Positions 11,600-19,123 of a stretch of DNA of 64,000 nucleotides are shown here, piece by piece. The stretch's first letter is position 1; each line of letters begins with the position of its first letter. Origin of the DNA: Gimesia benthica (lineage in GTDB: Bacteria; Planctomycetota; Planctomycetia; Planctomycetales; Planctomycetaceae); contig NZ_CP043930.1 in NCBI RefSeq assembly GCF_009720525.1, forward strand, positions 3,380,501 through 3,444,500. The letters run 5' to 3'. A program made the position numbers and the translations under genes. The notes below the pieces were generated by a model that ran no database searches, was not told where the DNA came from, and saw only the letters and a list, made by a program, of their open reading frames with translations.

Positions 11600-11866
11600 T
11601 TAAGGAGCGTGAATGCGCAGTTTCCCTCTGTACATTCATTGCATCATCTGAATCTGGAATGGTTTTGTTATGGAAAGATAAGCCACATCAGTTCGAGGCA
11701 TCCTGTCACGACAGATGACATTGATCCACATTTCTCGGATATGACAGGAACGAAAACTAATGTTTGCGGGCGGTTTCAGCACTGCTCGAGAACCTGAATC
11801 ATATAGTAGCTCTAACCTTGAAAACCCCTAGGGAGCTTTCATTACAAGTGAGAAAGGCTATTTGCC

Positions 11867-13678
11867 ATGACACGAATTAATACTAACGTAGCCGCGCTGA
11901 GAGGCTTACGTAGTTTGAATAAGTCTACCAACCTGCTGGACACTTCATTGACCCGTCTGTCCACCGGTTTGAAAATTAACTCTGGTAAAGATAACCCCTC
12001 CGGTTTGATTGCCAGTGAAACCCTGCGTTCACAGGTTTCCGCGATTGAACAATCTATCAAAAACTCAAACCGTGCCAGCAACGTGATTGCCACCGCTGAC
12101 TCGGCTCTGGGCGAAGTCACCAACCTGCTGAACCAGGTTCGTGGTCTGGTTCAGGAAGGTTTGAACAAAGGCGCTCTGTCTCAGGACGAAATCGAAGCGA
12201 ATCAGCTCCAGATCGATACAGCGTTATCAGCCATCAACCGTATTTCAGCGAACACCTCATTCGCTGGCGACAAGCTGATCGATGGAAGCAAAGCTTTCCG
12301 TACTCAGGCTTCTGCCACCGATGCTGCTAAACTGTCTGACTACCAGGTCAACGAAGCCGTATTCGGAACCAGCAGCACCATCACTCTGGATGCAACCGTT
12401 GTAACCGCTGCCACTCAGGCCAGCCTGGATTACAGTGCTGTTGACGGCGGTCTGGCCAGCGCAACCACCATCGAAGTAGGTGGTAAGAGCGGTAGCCAGG
12501 TGCTGTTCCTGGGTGCTTCCAGCTCACTGGATAACGTCCGAGACGCTGTGAACGGCGTGAGTGACATTACCGGTGTGACTGCAACGAAAACCAACAAGGT
12601 TGCCAGCAACCTGTCCTTCAACAACGCCAACGCTACGAACTCCGGTCTGACCTTCACAGATGCCCGGACTTCAGACAGTGTTCTCGGCGATTCCGGACAG
12701 AACATCCGCGTTCAGTTTGTCGACCCGTCTGCCAACAGTGCCGCTGCTAACATCTCATTCAGTAATAACAATACCGATATTACGATTGTGGTTAGCCTGG
12801 GAACACTGGCAAACGGTGACATCTCATCAAACGCGACTTCCATCAAAACGCTGCTGGATGGTAACGCTGACGTGAACGCTCTGATCTCCACCGCCGCAGA
12901 AGGTGATGGTTCAGGTGTCGTCGAAGCAGAAGCTGCTGCTGCCCTGTCCGGCGGAACCAACGCATACCTGACTTTCAGTGCCTCCAACTACGGTGCTGAT
13001 GAATTCGTCGATGTGAATGTACTCAACGGTAGCTTCGACACAGTGGACAACATCACCGACGGCAATGCCCTGAAGCGTGCCATTGGTTCGGACATCGTTA
13101 CTCGGATCAACGGGCAGGTTGCCCAGGGTTCCGGTCTGACTGCCAACATCCGTTCGCAGCAGCTCGATGCTTCGTTCTCCTTCACCGCAGCTGCCAACGT
13201 TGCCGACAACACGGCCAGCCTCACCATCACCGGTGGTGGTTCGCTGTTCCAGATCGGTCAGGACGTCTCTGCCGCTGGTCAGATTGGTATCGGAATCGAA
13301 GCTGTTAACACAGCCCGTCTGGGTGGTGTTTCCGGTAAGCTGTTCGAAATCGGATCGGGCGGTGGTAAGAGCCTTCTGGACGTCGGTCCTTCTGTTCCTG
13401 GTTCCGACCTGGTGAACATCATCGAAGAATCGATCAACCGTGTATCGACTCTCCGTGGTCGTCTGGGTGCGGTTCAGAAGAACGTGATCGAAACCAACGT
13501 TTCATCACTGGGTGTGGCTCTGGAAAACATTTCCGAAGCCCGTAGTCAGATCGTGGATACCGACTTCGCTGTCGAAACCGCAAACATGACCAAAGCTCAG
13601 ATTCTGAACCAGGCTGGTATTTCGGTTCTCTCGATTGCCAACCAGAACCCACAGCAGGTATTGAGTCTGCTCAGATAA
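11867..13678 (+). CDS. fliC: Flagellin
   Basis: The 603-residue filament subunit has conserved ends and a variable middle. Residues 1 to about 140 form the D0/D1 helices (MTRINTNVAALRGLRSL, TRLSTGLKINSGKDNPSG). About 505-603 is the matching C-terminal part, ending QNPQQVLSLLR. The central 360 residues are Ser/Thr/Asn-rich beta repeats that should face the solvent. They include a flagellin hook IN-like segment (TTIEVGGKSGSQVLFLG) and offer many possible O-glycosylation sites. There is no signal peptide, as expected for type III export. GAGAAAGG lies about 9 nt before the ATG. A strong hairpin follows the stop, and filament-modification genes come next. Confidence 0.96.
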   Translation: MTRINTNVAALRGLRSLNKSTNLLDTSLTRLSTGLKINSGKDNPSGLIASETLRSQVSAIEQSIKNSNRASNVIATADSALGEVTNLLNQVRGLVQEGLNKGALSQDEIEANQLQIDTALSAINRISANTSFAGDKLIDGSKAFRTQASATDAAKLSDYQVNEAVFGTSSTITLDATVVTAATQASLDYSAVDGGLASATTIEVGGKSGSQVLFLGASSSLDNVRDAVNGVSDITGVTATKTNKVASNLSFNNANATNSGLTFTDARTSDSVLGDSGQNIRVQFVDPSANSAAANISFSNNNTDITIVVSLGTLANGDISSNATSIKTLLDGNADVNALISTAAEGDGSGVVEAEAAAALSGGTNAYLTFSASNYGADEFVDVNVLNGSFDTVDNITDGNALKRAIGSDIVTRINGQVAQGSGLTANIRSQQLDASFSFTAAANVADNTASLTITGGGSLFQIGQDVSAAGQIGIGIEAVNTARLGGVSGKLFEIGSGGGKSLLDVGPSVPGSDLVNIIEESINRVSTLRGRLGAVQKNVIETNVSSLGVALENISEARSQIVDTDFAVETANMTKAQILNQAGISVLSIANQNPQQVLSLLR

Positions 13679-13724
13679 CCCCTGAGTAAGTCGATTGCCG
13701 ACTGAAAACAATCTGATACGAAAC

Positions 13725-13764
13725 AGAAAAGCACTATCCATCGCAAGGCGGATAGTGCTTTTCT
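13725..13764 (+). terminator. Rho-independent terminator after flagellin
   Basis: AGAAAAGCACTATCC (13725-13739) and GGATAGTGCTTTTCT (13750-13764) form a perfect 15-bp stem with a 10-nt loop. The distal arm ends in a CTTTTCTC pyrimidine run. It starts 47 nt after the flagellin stop and separates it from the fusion gene, so flagellin is probably monocistronic. Confidence 0.85.
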
Positions 13765-13870
13765 CATTTACCCATCCTGCCTGTTCTCCAGTCAATTGCG
13801 GAGTGTTTTCCCCTGTTTCAGGCGGATTTGCTTCCGGTTCTAGAAACTGCTTATCTTGCCACCCGGCTTA

Positions 13871-13878
13871 GCCGATAC
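13871..13878 (+). promoter_or_regulatory. Candidate sigma-28-like -10 element of the glycosyltransferase fusion gene
   Basis: GCCGATAC matches the flagellar sigma -10 consensus GCCGATAA at 7 of 8 positions and lies 106 nt before the ATG of the fusion gene, after the flagellin terminator. The -35 region (CTTAT around 13851) is only weakly consensus-like. Confidence 0.4.
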
Positions 13879-13983
13879 AGACAGAATAACCGGAAAACTC
13901 AGCCTGCCCATCCAGATCAGGCTGCCAGTCTCAGCTCAGATTGAAAACCGTTTCAATCAGCTTCATGATTGAAAGAAGAAGTC

Positions 13984-16900
13984 ATGCCTTCACCTCAGGA
14001 ATTACTGACTACTGCAGTCAAGCAGCATCAGGCGGGGAATTTGCCTCTGGCAGAGCAACTCTACCGCGAAGTGCTGCAGCATGACCCGGGACAGGTCGAC
14101 GCATTGCACCTGCTGGGTGTGGTTTATCTGCATCTGCAACAGTTCGAGAAAGCCATCGATTTCATCACCCGAGCCATCTGCCAGAATGATGGAATCGGCT
14201 CGTTCTTTTCCAACCGGGGCGCGGCCTGCAAAGGACTGGGCAAATTAGACGACGCCATTACAAACTACGAACGTGCACTGGAGCTGGAACCGAAAAATGC
14301 CGCGTTTGTTTACAATCTGGCCATCACCCTGGCTCTGGCAGGGGATCAGGAACAGGCAATCCAGGCATACCGGCGTGCACTGGAACTCAAGCCCCTCTAT
14401 CGGGAAGCATTGATCAACCTGGGCAATCTGCTTGCAGAAACGGATCAGCTTGAAGAGGCTATTTCGATCTGCCGTCTGGTTGTGGAACAGGCACCGCAAC
14501 TGCATCTCTCGCATTTCAATCTGGCTAACACCTTGGCGAAAGCCGAAGATCCAGAAGCAGAAGACGAATATCAGGCGGCTCTGGAACTCGCCCCCGGACA
14601 TCTGGATACACTCAAAAACTATGCGGTCTTTCTCTCTGCACGCAATCGAAATGAGCAGGCGATCGAGATCCTGCGAGAAGCAGCAGCCCTGCAACCGGAC
14701 TCCTGGGAGATCCTTAATAACCTGGGCATTCTGTTCGCGGAACAGGAAAATTTTGAGAAGGCACTCTCCTGCCTGCGCGAAGCACAGCGTCTGACCCCGG
14801 AGAATGTGGATATTCAGTTCCACATCGGAAAAGCCCTGGAAGAATCAAAACAGATTCACGAAGCCATGGTCGCATACCGGGAAGTGCTCAACAGACATCC
14901 TAACCATCCCGGTGCGGCGTTTCATCTGGGCTCTCTGGTCGCCTCGGTTGGTGACTACGATTATGCGTATGACATTTTTCAAAGTCTCTACCAGAGCGAT
15001 CCCACCAATACGGCTTCATTGTTCGGCATGGGTTCCGTCCGTATGCGACAGAACAAAATCGGTTCTGCCGTTGGTTACTTTGAATCGCTGGTCGCCCTGG
15101 AACCGGAACACCTGCAATCACGCCTGAACCTGCTTGAGCTCTATTCGCGACAGTTAAGAAATAATGAAATCGAAAAACATGTCGCCGCAGGCCTGGAGCA
15201 TCATCCGGAAAATGCCGTGCTCTGGAACTACCAGGGACATATCCAGAACCAGAACAGACAGGTGAAGAAAGCACTGAAGAGCTTTCTTAAAGCGGTTAAA
15301 TTTGACGACACCTATGTGCCCTCCTACTGTAATCTGGCATCCATTTATCAGACGATGGGCATGTTCCAGGAAGCCCGACAGGCTTTGGAAAAGGCATACG
15401 AGCTGAATCAATTGCCCGAATATCGTCTCGCGCTGGCCAGCTTGCTGCCACCCATCTCCGCTTCTCTGGAAGCGATTCAGGAAGTGCGTAAATCCTTCGT
15501 AAATAAAATCGAAGAGATGCATGCCGACCAGGTCCAGATCGACGCCTCAATCAAACTCACACCGGGTACGTTTTATCTCGCCTACCAGGGATTTAACGAC
15601 CGTCCGGTGATTGAACGCATGGCCGAGCTGTATCAGATTAAAAACAATCTAAGCTGGAATCCTGCAGAATCAAACGTCCACAGAGACGGTCGTATCCGGA
15701 TCGGATTCATCTCCAGCCTGTTCTACAATCACACGATCGGCTCCCTGATGAAAGGGATCATCCGCAATTTCGATCGTGAAAAATTTCATGTAATCACGAT
15801 CTCTCCTACGAAATATTCGGACGACACAGCCAAAGAAATCCGTAATCACTCTGATGAGTATGTCTTTCTCGGCGTCGATCTGCAGCAGGCAAATGAGACT
15901 CTCAAAAGCCTGGAACTGGACGTCCTGTTCTATGCCGACATCGGGATGGACCCGTTCATCTTCTCACTGGCAACCACCCGCCATGCGCCAGTGCAATGCG
16001 TCACCTGGGGGCACCCGGTCACTACCGGCCTGAAGACGATCGACTATTTCATTTCAAGTGAACTCGTCGAAGCGGAAGACGCAGACGACCATTACACCGA
16101 ACAACTGGTCAGACTGAAAGACCTGCCCGCTTACTATTACCGCCCTGCCCTCCCCGAGGAAATCAAACCCCGGGCTGCCTTTGGTCTGTCTGACGATGAT
16201 CACATCTATGCCTGCCCCCAAACGCTGTTCAAATTTCATCCGGAATTCGATCAGGTACTGGCCGGGATCCTGCGAAAAGACCCACAGGCACGCATTGTGA
16301 TGATTCGGGACCAGACCTCCCGGTGGAAGGATCTGCTCGTCGAACGGTTCCAGAAATCCTTCCCCGACGTGGTAGACCGGATTCTCTTCCTGCGTGGCAT
16401 GTCGACACCCGACTTTTTGAATCTGATTTATATCTCCGATGTCATGCTCGACCCGTTGCACTTCGGAGGCGGGAATACATCGTACCAGTCTATGGCAATC
16501 GGCACACCAATTGTGACACTCCCCTCCAGCTATATGCGAGGTCGCGTCACCCTGGCGATGTATAAGAAAATGGGGCTCACGGACTGTATCGTCTCTTCGG
16601 TTGAAGAGTATATCGATCTGGCTTGCCGGATCGGTTCGGATGAAAACTTCCGCGATCAACTCCGCCTCAAAATACTTGCTAAAAGTCAGCTTATTTTTGA
16701 AGACATCAGTGCGGTGCGGGAACTGGGAAGTTTTTTCGAGACTGCACTGCAAAACCACATTACAGATCGTTCAAACTCACATACTCTGACCTGTTCGGAT
16801 ACTGAAAAGGACCATGGCATGGATGCTGAATCACAGCCGTCAGAAAACTTAGATCGTTCTAACATTTACGATACGGCTATGCGAAACTATACCTGCCCGG

Positions 16901-18177
16901 CCTGCAGTTATCACATCGCAGTTCAGTTCTACGATGGTGGACTGCTGCCTTTAACCACACTGGCCTGGCCTCAAAGCACGGAAGAAGCACAGGCCATGGA
17001 ACGCCTGCCACATGATTTTATGCGGTGTGTGGACTGTGGCCATATCTCGAATGCGGCCTTCGATTATGCGAAGGTCCCCTACTCCGACAAACCCAACCTG
17101 ATGTTCAATAAAGGAGCCATCTGGTCTGAGCACCTGCAGAAAGTCTGTGATCTGATCGCTGCCAGCCTCCCCGAGAACCCGACAGTCGTCGAAATCGGTT
17201 GCGGGGAAGGACACCTCATCCGTTCGCTGGCTAGGAAAATCCCTTCCGGAAAATTCATCGGCTTCGATCCCAACGCGGAAATCGAAACCGAGGGGGGACT
17301 GATTGAAGCACGCACCATGCTGTTTGAACCCGGACAGCACCTGGCTGAACTCCAGCCCGATCTGATTATCAGTCGGCATGTCTTCGAACACCTGATGAAC
17401 CCACTGGGCTTCGCTCAGGAAGTGGCTTTCGCCGCCAATGTCGCGGGTTGTGCAACGCGTCTGTTTATCGAAGTTCCCTGTATCGACGGCGTTTTGGCAG
17501 CCGGTCGTACCGTGGACTTCTTCTACGAACACAATTCTCACTTCACTTCACAGTCGCTGGAACGGTTGTTGACCCGTTGTGCCACTCATGTGGATCTGAT
17601 CGAAACCAGCTACAATGGTGAAGTCATTTATGGCATGGCCAGTTTCGAACCACAGAAGCACCAGGTCGAACTGGCACGTCAGGCGATCGCCTTCCAGAAG
17701 AAGGCCCGACAGTCAGCTGCTCAACTGGCAGTCCAATTCGAAGAGCTGGCCAATACCGGTAAACGGACTGCCATCTGGGGAGGGACCGGTAAAGCAGCCG
17801 CCTTTATCAACCAGCACCAGTTGGATATGCAACGTTTCCCCACCGTCATCGATTCTGACATGAATAAAGCTGGCACATTCGTGCCGGGTACGGGACAGGA
17901 AATTCACTTCCGCGACTGGTTACTGGATCACCCGGTCGATGTCATTCTGATCGCCACACAGTGGCGGGCCGCGGACATCGTTCTCGAAATTCAGCGTAAT
18001 CAGATTCCCTGTGAGACGATTCTGATCGAGTATCAGGGACAACTGATCAACTATTTCGATGATAACCATCCCTACCGTCGTGAAGAAACCCGCGGTGGCT
18101 CACAGATTCCCCGCCCTCAGTTTCTCTCACAAAAAGAACGACGTCTCGACTCGATCGACGCAGATCAGAACCAGTAA
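13984..18177 (+). CDS. TPR / O-GlcNAc-transferase-like / C-methyltransferase fusion protein
   Basis: The 1397-residue product has three parts. Residues 1 to about 490 are a TPR superhelix. About 570-920 matches the SPINDLY/OGT-type glycosyltransferase fold (GT41-like): RIRIGFISS, CVTWGHPVTTG, TLFKFHPEF, DVMLDPLHFGGGNTSYQ and IVTLPS. About 970-1390 resembles sugar C-methyltransferases: a zinc-type N-domain with CPAC and CVDCGH, a SAM motif VVEIGCGEGH near 1068, and a C-terminal domain with TAIWGGTGKAAAF. The expected role is O-glycosylation of a protein plus sugar methylation in the cytoplasm. Its place between flagellin and fliD makes flagellin the likely substrate (inference). ATG 13984 is preferred over TTG 13969 because the TPR begins there. 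Confidence 0.88.
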   Translation: MPSPQELLTTAVKQHQAGNLPLAEQLYREVLQHDPGQVDALHLLGVVYLHLQQFEKAIDFITRAICQNDGIGSFFSNRGAACKGLGKLDDAITNYERALELEPKNAAFVYNLAITLALAGDQEQAIQAYRRALELKPLYREALINLGNLLAETDQLEEAISICRLVVEQAPQLHLSHFNLANTLAKAEDPEAEDEYQAALELAPGHLDTLKNYAVFLSARNRNEQAIEILREAAALQPDSWEILNNLGILFAEQENFEKALSCLREAQRLTPENVDIQFHIGKALEESKQIHEAMVAYREVLNRHPNHPGAAFHLGSLVASVGDYDYAYDIFQSLYQSDPTNTASLFGMGSVRMRQNKIGSAVGYFESLVALEPEHLQSRLNLLELYSRQLRNNEIEKHVAAGLEHHPENAVLWNYQGHIQNQNRQVKKALKSFLKAVKFDDTYVPSYCNLASIYQTMGMFQEARQALEKAYELNQLPEYRLALASLLPPISASLEAIQEVRKSFVNKIEEMHADQVQIDASIKLTPGTFYLAYQGFNDRPVIERMAELYQIKNNLSWNPAESNVHRDGRIRIGFISSLFYNHTIGSLMKGIIRNFDREKFHVITISPTKYSDDTAKEIRNHSDEYVFLGVDLQQANETLKSLELDVLFYADIGMDPFIFSLATTRHAPVQCVTWGHPVTTGLKTIDYFISSELVEAEDADDHYTEQLVRLKDLPAYYYRPALPEEIKPRAAFGLSDDDHIYACPQTLFKFHPEFDQVLAGILRKDPQARIVMIRDQTSRWKDLLVERFQKSFPDVVDRILFLRGMSTPDFLNLIYISDVMLDPLHFGGGNTSYQSMAIGTPIVTLPSSYMRGRVTLAMYKKMGLTDCIVSSVEEYIDLACRIGSDENFRDQLRLKILAKSQLIFEDISAVRELGSFFETALQNHITDRSNSHTLTCSDTEKDHGMDAESQPSENLDRSNIYDTAMRNYTCPACSYHIAVQFYDGGLLPLTTLAWPQSTEEAQAMERLPHDFMRCVDCGHISNAAFDYAKVPYSDKPNLMFNKGAIWSEHLQKVCDLIAASLPENPTVVEIGCGEGHLIRSLARKIPSGKFIGFDPNAEIETEGGLIEARTMLFEPGQHLAELQPDLIISRHVFEHLMNPLGFAQEVAFAANVAGCATRLFIEVPCIDGVLAAGRTVDFFYEHNSHFTSQSLERLLTRCATHVDLIETSYNGEVIYGMASFEPQKHQVELARQAIAFQKKARQSAAQLAVQFEELANTGKRTAIWGGTGKAAAFINQHQLDMQRFPTVIDSDMNKAGTFVPGTGQEIHFRDWLLDHPVDVILIATQWRAADIVLEIQRNQIPCETILIEYQGQLINYFDDNHPYRREETRGGSQIPRPQFLSQKERRLDSIDADQNQ

Positions 18178-18217
18178 GCAGGCATTTTCAAGACTCGCTC
18201 TGAAACAGGATTAGAAC

Positions 18218-18910
18218 ATGATTATCTTCAATTTCGGTATCCCCAACTCCGGTACGGACTGGTCACAGGCCGTCTTTAAAAAAATCTGGGAAAACCAGAA
18301 TCATACTTTCCGGGTTGAGGAACCTGCGTGTATCGAAGAATTGAATCAGATTATCGGTACGCTGAACGTTCATGAGCGCATGATTCTAAAGTTTGATCTG
18401 TTAACAGAAGAGGCGATCCAGGCAGCACAACAGGGGGCTGTCCGTCCGTTTTACCACTATCGTGATCCACGGGATGTGGTCAGTACTTCGATGCAGTTGC
18501 ATCAGACTTCTTTTTCAGATGCCGTAGAAGCCACCGTTTCCGCGTACCAGGAAATTCACCATGCACTGCCCCTGCCGGGCATTATGGTCATCCCTTATGA
18601 ACATATCGCAACTCATTCAGAAGCCCTGATCTTCCAGATGGCGACCCAACTGGGAGTTCTCTTAAAGCTGGATGTTGTTGCCCGTATTGCGGAAGAAGTT
18701 CGCGAGCTGTCTATACAACCAGCCTCATCTGAATCGGATGAACCGAAAGTGGGACAGACGGTCCGCATCGACCAGGAACATACCGCGGACACTTCGGTCG
18801 TACAACCACTGCAGATCGGGAAATGGCGCGATGAACTTTCTCAATCAGAACAGGCCATGGTGAACCGGTTCTTTAAACCTCTGGTAACACAGTTTGGTTA
18901 CCCGGAATAA
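18218..18910 (+). CDS. Sulfotransferase-like protein
   Basis: The 230-residue product has the layout of PAPS-dependent sulfotransferases. A 5'-phosphosulfate loop, FGIPNSGTDW, opens the protein. The 3'-phosphate motif FYHYRDPRDVVSTSMQ follows at about residues 78-93. A C-terminal GKWRDELSQSE matches the G-x-W-x-x-x-L segment. In most members the loop reads P-K-S-G-T-T-W; here the lysine is asparagine, so activity or donor use may differ. AGGA lies about 8 nt before the ATG. It follows the glycosyltransferase fusion by 40 nt with no terminator between, so the two are probably co-transcribed and may act on the same glycan (inference). Confidence 0.78.
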   Translation: MIIFNFGIPNSGTDWSQAVFKKIWENQNHTFRVEEPACIEELNQIIGTLNVHERMILKFDLLTEEAIQAAQQGAVRPFYHYRDPRDVVSTSMQLHQTSFSDAVEATVSAYQEIHHALPLPGIMVIPYEHIATHSEALIFQMATQLGVLLKLDVVARIAEEVRELSIQPASSESDEPKVGQTVRIDQEHTADTSVVQPLQIGKWRDELSQSEQAMVNRFFKPLVTQFGYPE

Positions 18911-19034
18911 GCTGTGCTTTACATCGCTTCAGCATTTTCAGCCAGTACAGCCGACACAATCCCTCAACTCAACCTGAGATCAAGTTCCACAGGCTGAGAT
19001 AAAACAGGCCGACTCAAGCAGCAGGTTTTAACTA

Positions 19035-19042
19035 ACCGATAA
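19035..19042 (+). promoter_or_regulatory. Candidate sigma-28-like -10 element of fliD
   Basis: ACCGATAA matches the flagellar sigma -10 consensus GCCGATAA at 7 of 8 positions and lies 82 nt before the fliD ATG. The upstream -35 region is poorly conserved (TCAAG near 19015). Confidence 0.4.
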
Positions 19043-19123
19043 ATATTGTGAGTCTGTAGTACTCCCTGCGCGGACAGATTTTGGAAATGACGAACCTCAG
19101 TAGAATCAGATCGATTTACTAAC

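Larger units (their letters stand above)
10541..11866. other. Long intergenic region upstream of flagellin
   Basis: No convincing gene lies in these 1.3 kb; the short open frames have poor composition and no good ribosome sites. Visible items are a near-direct repeat TGTTACGACCTGC (10821-10833) and TGTTGCGACCTGC (11011-11023), an inverted repeat at 11389-11436, and a sigma-28-like -10 at 11592. AAGGAG at 11602-11607 precedes a 12-codon ATG frame at 11613. Regulatory DNA, a small RNA or a decayed gene are all possible. Confidence 0.5.
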
